A stretch of 64,000 nucleotides of DNA, taken from NCBI GenBank assembly GCA_025057115.1, contig JANWWZ010000002.1, forward strand, positions 62,001 through 126,000, in the 5' to 3' direction. Shown in pieces: positions 20,701 through 29,051 of this stretch (the stretch's first letter is position 1; the number at the start of each line of letters is the position of its first letter). Origin of the DNA: Bernardetiaceae bacterium (lineage in GTDB: Bacteria; Bacteroidota; Bacteroidia; Cytophagales; Thermoflexibacteraceae). The notes below the pieces were generated by a model. That model worked only from the letters and a program-made list of their open reading frames with translations. It was not told where the DNA came from and ran no database searches. A program made the translations under genes and the position numbers.

Positions 20701-21050
20701 TTCCAATCAGCATACCCTCCTACTCCTGCTTTGTCGGTAATGTCTTCAAATTGAAAATTTCCTTTGTTAAGATAAAGCCGATTTTTTACTTGATTGCCTA
20801 CAAAAAACAAATCCACTTTGCCATCTAGGTTAAAATCTGCTGCTGCCACGCCCGCTCCGTTGTAGTAATAGAGATAGTCTAAAATGTTGAGCCGTTCCGT
20901 TGGAGTGAGCTTGTTTGTGAATCCAATGCCAGTTTGAGCCGAATCCAGCTGGCTAAATAGTGGATTTTCAGGCAGTTGTACTTGCTTTCTAGGCTGACAG
21001 CAAACCAAGGTCAACAAAGCAACTCCCGTTGTGCAAAGTATTCTTTTCAT
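17706..21050 (-). CDS. FG-GAP/VCBS-repeat protein with ASPIC/UnbV-like domain, putative lipoprotein
   Basis: Lipobox-like N-terminus MKRILCTTGVALLTLVCCQPRK; repeated D-x-N/D-x-D-G-x-x-D FG-GAP/Ca-binding motifs; GLGKATRIDSLAVIWDLQR ASPIC-like segment. Confidence 0.88.
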   Translation of the reverse strand: MKRILCTTGVALLTLVCCQPRKQVQLPENPLFSQLDSAQTGIGFTNKLTPTERLNILDYLYYYNGAGVAAADFNLDGKVDLFFVGNQVKNRLYLNKGNFQFEDITDKAGVGGYADWKTGVTIADVNGDGYPDIYVCAVSNYKGLEGSNELYINNGNLTFTERAAEYGLDFSGFSTQAAFFDYDKDGDLDCYLLNHAVHTSRSYDRVTARLLRNNESGDRLYRNETIPAKEWKGKKPPKLFTDVSQQAGIFGPAMGYGLGVVVADFNNDGWEDLYIGNDFHEDDYYYLNNGDGTFTEQLRRAFGHTSRFTMGCDAADLNNDGYQDLFTLDMYPEEETVEKSSVGEDPFNIYQFKLAYGYYYQFSRNCLHINQGGERFAEIGAMAGVAATDWSWSSLIADYDNDGQQDIFVTNGIPHRPNNLDYIKFLANDSLRKAIGDPKKIDQLSIELMPEGKTPNYLFRNEGNYRFANYSASWGFYEPDYSNGAVYADLDNDGDLDLVTNRIDQQAGVYRNNAERTTQNNWLKIKLKGEPFNRFGIGAKVFIKTGDQIQMRQLVLTRGFLSAVEPVLHFGLGKATRIDSLAVIWDLQRVEIKTQLPVNQTVLLQIDQASKQALPNWLFPDRFQKKPFFTPLPPPVDWQHRENEFYDFNREPLIPFKISTEGPKIAVGDVNGDKREDIYLCGAKYQPGALYLQTPTGFRPVLCADFQKDSIYEDTDASFFDADGDGDLDLYVVSGGNEFFGQMQEQYDRLYRNDGKGNFTRDFKALPPMPTNKSCVRPCDFDSDGDLDLFVGGRVVAYAYGRTPRSYLLQNDGKGNFTDVTSTLAIGLAYAGMVTDACWADFNGDGTTDLALAGDWMSPTVFLYQQGKLIPAPNNGLQNLNGFWQVLQAADLDKDGDIDLLAGNLGLNTKLIKDHYPVLQMFVNDFDHNGAYEQIIAYNRGDKFYPIAFKDEVGRQIPAIINKKFTNYAQYAGKTVQEIMSESALQKAERKYVNVFASVWLRNDGKGNFTPVALPAEVQMSKVFAFHLTELNGDQVPDILVGGNLYGASPYQGRYDAFTGLVLLSQAPGQWKSWWSYQSGWLTEGEVRDIKPITIGKQRCWLIARNNNSLLMMR

Positions 21051-21159
21051 GTTAAAAGTGAGTTAATCGCCAAACACAAATAAAACAAATCAGCATCGGA
21101 TTTGCATTTTTGGCTATCTTCTTGGCAAGGTTTACCTTTGAAGCAGATCAATTTTTTCC

Positions 21160-22284
21160 ATGCATTCAGAAACCCTTGCTATCCATGCAGGTCACGCAAT
21201 AGACCCTCATACAGGGGCGGTAATGATGCCCCTTGTTCTTTCCACCACCTTTGCCCGCAATGAAGATAACCAACTGATTAGCCAGTTTGCTTATTCCCGC
21301 AGTGATAATCCCAATCGAAAAGCGCTAGAAGAGCGTCTGGCAGCTTTGGAAAATGCCCAAGTGGCTATTGCTTTTTCCTCTGGTCTTGCGGCTGCGATGG
21401 CAATTTTGCACAGCCTTGCCCCAGGCGATCACTTGATCATTTCTCCCAATACCTACTTTGGTGTGCGATTGCAGCTAGAAAACCTTTACCAGCGCTGGGG
21501 CTTGCAATATACCCTGGCAGACCTGACTAATTTAGAGCAAATCAAAGCTGCCGTTCAACCCAACACACGGCTTATCTGGGTAGAAACGCCTTCTAATCCC
21601 TTGTGCAAAATTACTGACATAGAGCAGGTAGCGGCATTAGCCCATAGCATCGGAGCCATATGCGTATGTGATAACACCTGGGCGCCTTTAATTCAAAAAC
21701 CTTTGGACTTAGGGGCTGACTTGGTCATGTACTCTACTACCAAATACATCGGCGGGCATAGCGATTTGCTAGGAGGAGTGGTCATTGCACGGACTTCAAA
21801 TGAGTTTGTAGAGCGCATTAGTCTTTTCCAGAAAATAGGCGGAGCCGTTCCCTCGCCTTTTGAATGCTGGCTTGCCTTGCGCAGCCTTGCTACTTTGCCC
21901 CAGCGCATGCAAGCCCATTGCCATCACGCAATGTTAATAGCGGAGTTCTTTTCCAACCATCCCGCTGTTGAAAAAGTACATTATCCAGGCTTGCCTTCTC
22001 ACCCTGAGCATGCTCTTGCCAAACGGCAAATGTCGGCTTTTGGCGGCATGCTCTCCATTGAGCTCAAAGGAGGCAAACCAGCAGCCTTGCAAACTCTGGC
22101 GCGGCTTAAATTATTTACTCGAGCCACTAGTCTAGGCGGAGTAGAAAGCCTCGTGGAACATCGGGCTACGGTAGAGGGAACCTATGCCAACTTTTCCGAT
22201 GCCTTGCTGCGCATTTCGGTAGGACTGGAAAACCCCCTTGACCTGATCGAGGATTTTGCTCAAGCTTTGGAAGGATTGGCGTAA
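21160..22284 (+). CDS. Trans-sulfuration PLP enzyme (cystathionine gamma-synthase/lyase-like)
   Basis: HSETLAIHAGHAIDPHTGAVMMPLVLSTTF, YSRSDNPNRKALEERLAALE, YSTTKYIGGHSDLLGGVV (PLP Lys), SLGGVESLVEHRA. Confidence 0.94.
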   Translation: MHSETLAIHAGHAIDPHTGAVMMPLVLSTTFARNEDNQLISQFAYSRSDNPNRKALEERLAALENAQVAIAFSSGLAAAMAILHSLAPGDHLIISPNTYFGVRLQLENLYQRWGLQYTLADLTNLEQIKAAVQPNTRLIWVETPSNPLCKITDIEQVAALAHSIGAICVCDNTWAPLIQKPLDLGADLVMYSTTKYIGGHSDLLGGVVIARTSNEFVERISLFQKIGGAVPSPFECWLALRSLATLPQRMQAHCHHAMLIAEFFSNHPAVEKVHYPGLPSHPEHALAKRQMSAFGGMLSIELKGGKPAALQTLARLKLFTRATSLGGVESLVEHRATVEGTYANFSDALLRISVGLENPLDLIEDFAQALEGLA

Positions 22285-22479
22285 TTCTTCCGTTTCTGTC
22301 AAAAAAATCTAAAAAACCGCAGAATTTCCCCCAAACTTCAGAAGATGAACCAAATTGCCGACAGAATGCAAAAAATTATTACTCCCTATCTTTTTCTCTC
22401 GGCAAGGACAATCTTAGGCTTAAACAGTCCTTCTCACCTTTGAGAATGGCTAAACGAGATTTTGGTATATCTTCGCTAC

Positions 22480-23127
22480 ATGGTTCATGCAGAGGTGATT
22501 GCCCAGCTTTTGGAAGAGCTCAAGCCATATGGAGCCACTTTAGTAGCAGTTACTAAGTTGCGTCCAATGGAAGACTTACAAGCTCTTTACCAAATGGGTC
22601 TGCGCGACTTTGGCGAAAATCGCGTTCAGGAAATGCGACCCAAACAAGAAGCACTTCCCAAAGACATTCGCTGGCATCTCATTGGGCACTTGCAGACCAA
22701 CAAAGTCAAGTACATTGCCCCTTTTGTGGAATTGATTCACTCGGTGGATAGCTTGCGCTTGCTGCAAGAAATTAACAAACAAGCGGCAAAACATCAGCGC
22801 ACCATTCCATGCCTCTTGCAAATGCACATTGCCCAAGAAGAAACTAAGTTTGGTATGAGCGAGCAAGAATTGTTTGAGTTACTGGAAAATCCGCAGTTGG
22901 TAGAGTTGGAAAACATTCGGATTGTAGGCATGATGGGCATGGCTTCCAACACTACTGACATGGACCAAGTGCGCCGCGAATTTGCTGGATTGCGCAAACT
23001 TTTTGAAGCTATCAAAGAAGCCTTGCCAGATATTCACATTTTGTCAATGGGCATGAGCAACGATTATCGCATTGCCTTGGAAGAAGGTAGCAACATGGTG
23101 CGCATAGGCAGCAAACTTTTTGGCTAA
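22480..23127 (+). CDS. YggS-family PLP-binding protein
   Basis: LVAVTKLRPMEDLQALYQMGLRDFGENRVQEM, WHLIGHLQTNKVKYI, LSMGMSNDYRIALEEGSNMVRIGSKLFG. Confidence 0.95.
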   Translation: MVHAEVIAQLLEELKPYGATLVAVTKLRPMEDLQALYQMGLRDFGENRVQEMRPKQEALPKDIRWHLIGHLQTNKVKYIAPFVELIHSVDSLRLLQEINKQAAKHQRTIPCLLQMHIAQEETKFGMSEQELFELLENPQLVELENIRIVGMMGMASNTTDMDQVRREFAGLRKLFEAIKEALPDIHILSMGMSNDYRIALEEGSNMVRIGSKLFG

Positions 23128-23145
23128 GGCCACGGCTGCAGCGGG

Positions 23146-24039
23146 TTACTCTAAAAATTCATTGGTAGCAATTCTTTCAACTTCTAACCGAGTAGTAAGA
23201 GCATTGCAATCGCATAACCAGTGAAGATATTGGCGCAAAAGAGACACTTCTACCCTCCCCCACGATTCCATTACATCCATGCTGAGCTTATTGGTAGCAA
23301 TCACGGATTTGGAAATCAGTTTGTCTCTCTTTGGCGGAGGCAAAGGCACTAGGTGGGCTAAAATAGCTATTGCTTCGTGCATGTGGTCTCGGGCAAAGTA
23401 GTAGCCAGCCCCAAAGGCGTGCAAGAGCCCTCTGAGCAAAGAAGTGTTTCGCTTTGCCCATCTCTGACGGCAAACAACTAACGGCGCATTGGGATAGGGC
23501 ACTCCAGTTTTGTGCAAAGGAATATATTCTCCTAAAATTTGACAGACTTCCATTTCCACCCCTTCCCAAGGTTGGAATATCCAACACAAATTCGCGGTTT
23601 CTTCTCTATAGGCTCGCCACGTATCCAATTTGTCTACCTGAATCCACTCTACTTGCTCAATGCCAATATATCGACTTACCTGATTTACAATACTGGCTTC
23701 ATAGGGCAGTTGCAAGGCGGCGTACTGTGCTATTGGTTTGCTTGCTCGGCGAAAGGCAAAGCCCGTAGCTTGAGGCTGTAAGAGTGCCGCTACGGCTATT
23801 AAATCGCTGTTGCCTTTTTCATGCGAGGCTATCAGTAATTCTGGGGGACAAAGCGCTATTTCTACCCTGCCCTCAAGAAGTTTCTGCACTGTATCCACCT
23901 GGTAATTATCCTCTTCTGGACTGACCAACTCAAGGCTAATTCCCAGATCTGCGAGCCAGTTTTTTCTACAAGCCACTACAATGCCTATGTGCACAGAATT
24001 AATGTACCAATCCAGCGCAAGGCGAACGGGAGTAGTCAT
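23146..24039 (-). CDS. NMT1/THI5-like (SsuA-type) substrate-binding fold protein, apparently without signal peptide
   Basis: From MTTPVRLALDWYINSVHIGIVVACRKNWLADLGISLELVSPEEDNYQVDTVQKLLEGRVEIALCPPELL; THI5/SsuA pattern. The longer ORF start (24120) adds no convincing signal peptide. Confidence 0.7.
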   Translation of the reverse strand: MTTPVRLALDWYINSVHIGIVVACRKNWLADLGISLELVSPEEDNYQVDTVQKLLEGRVEIALCPPELLIASHEKGNSDLIAVAALLQPQATGFAFRRASKPIAQYAALQLPYEASIVNQVSRYIGIEQVEWIQVDKLDTWRAYREETANLCWIFQPWEGVEMEVCQILGEYIPLHKTGVPYPNAPLVVCRQRWAKRNTSLLRGLLHAFGAGYYFARDHMHEAIAILAHLVPLPPPKRDKLISKSVIATNKLSMDVMESWGRVEVSLLRQYLHWLCDCNALTTRLEVERIATNEFLE

Positions 24040-24226
24040 AGCAAAAAAATACAAGCTTATTGTTTTTTTTAGCGGAGGGTCGCTAAAAATTTCATCAGCC
24101 TGGTATGAACAGCTAAGCATGCAACACTTTTTTTGTTATGCCGATGATTTTACTAGCTGCAAGTGTAAAAGTAATGCCCTGCTTTCTTACTTGCAAACCA
24201 ACTTAGCCGCTTCTGCTTGTTTAGAA

Positions 24227-24994
24227 CTAACTTTTTTTCTTAAAGGACAATTTTTCAGCCACAAACTGGAAAAACTCTGCCTGCAACTGTGCATTGAGAA
24301 TAGTTTGCCACATAATGCGCAGCAAAGTAGCAAATTTGCTAGGCTGCTTTACTACTGTAGTTTGTTTTTGTTGATTAGGTTGGGCAGAGTTCATCGGCTG
24401 GGACGTATCGTCTTTCTGATGGGACCATTTTTCTGGGCTGTCGGCGGGTTGAGGAGGCGTATTTTTGAAGGTATAGCCAATTTTTTTAGCAAGTTCATCC
24501 GCCCGAATAAATTTTTTTTGAGCTGCTTGATGATAGCCTAATTTTTCTTCTAGTAGACCTAAATTGTTTAGTGCAATGGCATCATCGGGGTCCAGTTCAA
24601 GGGCGCGTTGATAGTCTTGGATGGCACCGTGTATGTCGCCTAAAGCATCTTTGATAAAAGCCCTACTTGCATAGCGGTAAGGATTATCGGGCTCCAAGCG
24701 TTGGGCTTGATTCATAGCTTCAAGCGACTCTTCCTTTTTGCCTTGATGAAATAAAAGCACCCCTTTTTGGCTAATGATGTGTGCATTATTGGGCTCAATA
24801 GCAAGGGCTTGTTCATAGTAGTGCAAGGCAAGTTCAAAGCGCTGCATCAGAAAATGGTTATAGCCAATGTAGTATAACGCCGATACGCAAGTATTTTGAT
24901 GGCGCAGTATTGCCTCAAATGCCTTGATAGCCGCCGAATGATTACCCTTATGCGTGTAGGCGATTCCTTCTTCGAGCAGTTGGTGTAGGTCCAT
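24227..24994 (-). CDS. Tetratricopeptide repeat protein
   Basis: Repeated TPR motifs (ALHYYEQALAIEPNNAHIISQKGVLLFHQGK; AIQDYQRALELDPDDAIALNNLGLLEEKLG). Confidence 0.88.
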   Translation of the reverse strand: MDLHQLLEEGIAYTHKGNHSAAIKAFEAILRHQNTCVSALYYIGYNHFLMQRFELALHYYEQALAIEPNNAHIISQKGVLLFHQGKKEESLEAMNQAQRLEPDNPYRYASRAFIKDALGDIHGAIQDYQRALELDPDDAIALNNLGLLEEKLGYHQAAQKKFIRADELAKKIGYTFKNTPPQPADSPEKWSHQKDDTSQPMNSAQPNQQKQTTVVKQPSKFATLLRIMWQTILNAQLQAEFFQFVAEKLSFKKKS

Positions 24995-25199
24995 ATGTGG
25001 CGAATTTAGTAGAAAAACATGTTAAAGTAAAATTTGTTAACTTGGCAGCAAAACAATTTTTTAAGCAAATTCCTGAGCCAGTAGCGAGTAGGGCAGCTAG
25101 CTGAGGCGGACGGAAAGAGAAACAAAAGGTTTTGGCTTTCAGCAAGTTGTTTGTACCTTGAGAATATTCGAACTTTGTGGTGTAAAATCTGGCTTTGCC

Positions 25200-26255
25200 A
25201 TGGCTTCTCTGGCAGAAAAAAAAGATTTGCGCAAACTCTCTACCACAGAATGGCAAGCTCTCATGAACCAACTGGGCGAGCCTGCTTTTCGCATTAAGCA
25301 AATTCAGCAATGGCTTTGGAAGCGGTCCGCTACTCAAATAAGCCAAATGACTAACTTGCCACAAGCCCTTCGCCAAAAGCTATCGGAGGAGTTTGAAATT
25401 CGTCCCGTGCAGATTGCTCGCCAGCAGCAAAGTGCAGACGGCACTATTAAAATAGGTTTTTTACTCCACGATGGGCACATGGTAGAAGGCGTGCTCATTC
25501 CTACCGCTACTCGCATGACAGCTTGCGTCTCCTCCCAAGTAGGCTGCTCCCTTACTTGTAAGTTCTGCGCCACAGGCTACATGGAGCGCAAACGCAACCT
25601 CGAAGCAGCAGAAATTTACGATCAAGTAGTTCTAATTGACCAGATAGCAAGAAAAGTTTACAACATGCCCCTAACTAACATTGTTTACATGGGTATGGGA
25701 GAGCCACTGCTCAACTACGCCAACGTATTGGCATCCATTAACTTGATTACTTCACCTGACGGATTGGGTTGGTCGCCCAAAAGGATTACTCTTTCCACAG
25801 CAGGCATTGCAAAAATGATTCGCAAACTGGGCGATGATAAAGTTAAATTTAACCTTGCTCTTTCTCTTCACGCTGCCAATGACCAAAAGCGAAGCCAAAT
25901 TATGCCGATTAATCAAACCAATAACTTAGTAGCTCTGCGCGATGCTCTCAAGTATTTCTATGCTCAAACCAAAGGCGAAATTACTTTTGAGTACATTGTT
26001 TTCTATCGCTTTAACGACACGCTTCAAGATGCGGAAGAACTGTACCGCTTTACCAAACACCTGCCTGTTAAAGTGAATATCATCGAATACAATCCCATTT
26101 CTCAGGCTCAGTATGCCAATACCGACCCTGCTACTTTAGAAAAATTTGCAGCATATTTGGAAGAAAGAGGAGTAGTGGTCAATATTCGCCGCAGCCGTGG
26201 TAAGGATATTGATGCTGCGTGCGGTCAATTGGCCATTAAGCACTCACCTAAATGA
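25200..26255 (+). CDS. rlmN: 23S rRNA (adenine(2503)-C(2))-methyltransferase
   Basis: CVSSQVGCSLTCKFCATG radical-SAM CxxxCxxC; YMGMGEPLLNY; LSLHAANDQKRSQIMPIN; IRRSRGKDIDAACGQLA. Confidence 0.97.
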   Translation: MASLAEKKDLRKLSTTEWQALMNQLGEPAFRIKQIQQWLWKRSATQISQMTNLPQALRQKLSEEFEIRPVQIARQQQSADGTIKIGFLLHDGHMVEGVLIPTATRMTACVSSQVGCSLTCKFCATGYMERKRNLEAAEIYDQVVLIDQIARKVYNMPLTNIVYMGMGEPLLNYANVLASINLITSPDGLGWSPKRITLSTAGIAKMIRKLGDDKVKFNLALSLHAANDQKRSQIMPINQTNNLVALRDALKYFYAQTKGEITFEYIVFYRFNDTLQDAEELYRFTKHLPVKVNIIEYNPISQAQYANTDPATLEKFAAYLEERGVVVNIRRSRGKDIDAACGQLAIKHSPK

Positions 26256-26258
26256 AGT

Positions 26259-27461
26259 ATGCGCCTTGATAGCGGCATCCACCTGACTTATTGCACCAAT
26301 ATCCACCCGAGCAACAGCTGGATAGATGCCTTCAACAGTTTGAAGGAATACATTCCCCAGGTGCACCAAGCAGTAGCACCACGTCAACCATTTGGCATTG
26401 GGTTGAGGCTTTCTGCACTGGCAGCCCAGCAGTTGCTCGCCCATCATCACATGTGCGCATTTCAACAATGGCTAGAGCAAGAAAATGCCTACGTGTTTAC
26501 CATCAACGGTTTTCCATATGGAAGTTTTCACGGCTCCCCTGTCAAGGACGAGGTTCATCAACCTGACTGGACTACTTGCAAAAGAGTAGAGTACACTACT
26601 AACTTGGCAAAAATTCTCTCTCTGCTCCTTCCTCAAGGAATGACAGGGGGGATCTCTACCTCGCCCTTAAGCTATAAGCGCTGGTTTGCTACACCTGCTA
26701 AGTTGCAAGAAGTAACCCAACAAGCTGCTGACAATATAGCCCACGTTGCACTTTTTCTATATGAAATACACCAAGAAACGGGCAAGTTTATTCACCTGGA
26801 CATAGAGCCAGAGCCTGACGGCATTTTAGAAGACCTTCGCTCTACAGTTGAAACTTTTCAACAATTCATCTTTCCTGCTATAGAAAAACTGGCTACTTCC
26901 AAACACCTCGTTCCAGAAAAGCTCTTCAACCATGTACAACTTTGCTACGACGTATGTCATTTTGCAGTAGGGTACCAGATGCATGCTCAAGCACTGGCAC
27001 AACTGCGTGCCGCTGGCATTGGCATAGGCAAGTTTCAGCTAAGTGCTGCCCTGCGTGTAATATTCGACTCCTCCATTCGATCCCAGCAACTGGGCACCCT
27101 CGCTACTTTTGACGAGCCCATCTATTTACACCAAGTAGTGGCACGCATGCCCAACGGCACTTTGCTCCCCTTTGCAGACCTTCCCCAAGCCCTTCACTCC
27201 CTTAAAGCTCAACAAGCTACCGAATGGCGCATTCACTTTCACGTGCCTATTTTTCTCCATCAGTATGGCTTTTTACAATCTACTCAGCCTGATGTATTGG
27301 AAGTACTGGCCTTGCAACAAAAGCACTCTTATACCCAACACTTAGAAGTAGAAACCTACACATGGAGCGTTTTACCTCCGTCAATGCAGTTGCCTCTTTC
27401 TGACTTCATTGCCAAAGAATTGCTGTGGGTGATTGAAAACATTCCAAAACCATCGCTTTAA
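26259..27461 (+). CDS. eboE: EboE-like xylose-isomerase/TIM-barrel metabolite traffic protein
   Basis: LTYCTNIHPSNSWIDAFNSLKEYIP, GLRLSALAAQQLL, FTINGFPYGSFHGSPVKDEVHQPDW, KFIHLDIEPEPDGILE, LCYDVCHFAVGY; recalled EboE family pattern. Confidence 0.82.
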   Translation: MRLDSGIHLTYCTNIHPSNSWIDAFNSLKEYIPQVHQAVAPRQPFGIGLRLSALAAQQLLAHHHMCAFQQWLEQENAYVFTINGFPYGSFHGSPVKDEVHQPDWTTCKRVEYTTNLAKILSLLLPQGMTGGISTSPLSYKRWFATPAKLQEVTQQAADNIAHVALFLYEIHQETGKFIHLDIEPEPDGILEDLRSTVETFQQFIFPAIEKLATSKHLVPEKLFNHVQLCYDVCHFAVGYQMHAQALAQLRAAGIGIGKFQLSAALRVIFDSSIRSQQLGTLATFDEPIYLHQVVARMPNGTLLPFADLPQALHSLKAQQATEWRIHFHVPIFLHQYGFLQSTQPDVLEVLALQQKHSYTQHLEVETYTWSVLPPSMQLPLSDFIAKELLWVIENIPKPSL

Positions 27462-27592
27462 CCTTTTGGGTTGCCAGCTTTTGGACTGCCCCTAAGGCAA
27501 GTAATCCCATTTCTCCTCTGGCGCGCTGCCTGCCTAATTACATCCATCCTCTTTCTTTGTAGCTTTACGCCGAAACAATCTTTGGCTCAACC

Positions 27593-29026
27593 ATGACAAA
27601 TGTTCAATATTCATGGCTCGTGGCAGTTGCTTTGTCTTTTCTGTGTAAGCAGACCTTTGGACAAGACCACCGCTGGGATCTGCAAAGATGTATCAACTAT
27701 GCTTTAGAGAACAATTTGCAACTTAAAAATTCTTTGCTTGCCATCGAAGCGGCTCAAGTAAACCTACTTCAATCCAAAATGGCCCGCTTGCCCAATCTGA
27801 ATTTAGGAGCTAATCAACAGTGGAATCAGGGTCGCTCTATTGACTTTTTTACCAATTTGTTTACTACTCAATCTGTGGCAAACTTTAATATTAGCCTTAA
27901 CACGAACCTAATCGTTTTCAATGGCTTTAGGCTTAGCAATGCCATCAAGCAAAACACTGCCGCTCTGCAAGCAAGTCAATTAGATGTAGCTCAAGCCAAA
28001 AATGAGTTAATGCTCAACGTTGTAAGTGCTTACTTGCAAGTGTTGCTCAACAAGGAATTACTGGAGGTAGCGCGTACGCAGTTGCAAACTACCGTTGAGC
28101 AACTGCAAAGGACAACTAACCTCATCAAAGCTGGAGCCCTAGCAGAAGCCAACCAGTACGACCTTTTAGCCCAAAAAGCCAACGACCAAGCGCGGCTTGC
28201 TGTAGCAGAAAACAATTTTAATATAGCTATCGGACGCCTTAAATTGCTGCTTCAATTGCCTCTGGATACGCCTTTTGAAGTTGTCGTTCCTACTTTGCCA
28301 GATCCCTCCCCCCAGGATTTGATTATGCCCCCCTCAGAAATATTTGCCATTGCCCAAACTCATCAACCTAACGTGTTGAGCGCTGACAAGAACGTAGAAG
28401 TAGCGCGCTACGGCATCGACTTAGCTCGCGGCAATGCCATGCCCACCATTTCATTATTTGGCTCGGTGCTCTCTGGCACTTCCAGCCAAACTCGCACTAA
28501 TGTTTTTGGCGCTCCTACTGTTACTGTCATCGGCTTTCTCACCGACGACCCTACTAAAACAGTCTCTACCTTGCAAAGCCGCATCATTAGCAGTGAGCGC
28601 ACTCCGTATTGGGAACAGTTGCAAAACAACTTCCGCAACAGCATCGGGTTTCAAATACAAGTGCCTATTTTTAACCGCTACCAAGTACGCACCAATATTG
28701 CCAATGCAAAAATTCAACATCAGCGCAGTCAGTTACAAGCGGAAATTGTTCGCAATCAGTTGCGGCAAACTATAGAACAAGCCTATGCTGATGCAAAAGC
28801 TGCTCAAAGTCAATTTATTGCCAATCAAACTCGATTAAAAACCCTGCAAGATGCCTTCAAAATAGCCGAGCAACGCTTTAATGCGGGTGCCATTAATGCT
28901 TTGGAATATACTTTGGCAAGAAACAATCTCAATATTGCTGAATCAGACCTTGTGCGGGCTAAATTTGAGTACATTTTTCGCATGAAAATTTTAGACTTTT
29001 ACGCTGGGAAAGAACTTAAACTCTAA
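27593..29026 (+). CDS. TolC family outer-membrane efflux protein
   Basis: Signal peptide, WDLQRCINYALENNLQLKNSLLAIEAAQVNLLQSKMARLPNLNLGA; duplicated TolC-type coiled-coil and NLNIAESDLVRAKFEYIFRMKILDFY. Confidence 0.93.
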   Translation: MTNVQYSWLVAVALSFLCKQTFGQDHRWDLQRCINYALENNLQLKNSLLAIEAAQVNLLQSKMARLPNLNLGANQQWNQGRSIDFFTNLFTTQSVANFNISLNTNLIVFNGFRLSNAIKQNTAALQASQLDVAQAKNELMLNVVSAYLQVLLNKELLEVARTQLQTTVEQLQRTTNLIKAGALAEANQYDLLAQKANDQARLAVAENNFNIAIGRLKLLLQLPLDTPFEVVVPTLPDPSPQDLIMPPSEIFAIAQTHQPNVLSADKNVEVARYGIDLARGNAMPTISLFGSVLSGTSSQTRTNVFGAPTVTVIGFLTDDPTKTVSTLQSRIISSERTPYWEQLQNNFRNSIGFQIQVPIFNRYQVRTNIANAKIQHQRSQLQAEIVRNQLRQTIEQAYADAKAAQSQFIANQTRLKTLQDAFKIAEQRFNAGAINALEYTLARNNLNIAESDLVRAKFEYIFRMKILDFYAGKELKL

Positions 29027-29051
29027 AGACAAGACCCTTCATCAAATCACA

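Noticed and set aside
23981-24541. 186 aa plus-strand ORF
   Set aside because: Antisense to the TPR gene and the 5' end of the THI5-like gene; composition looks like a shadow ORF.
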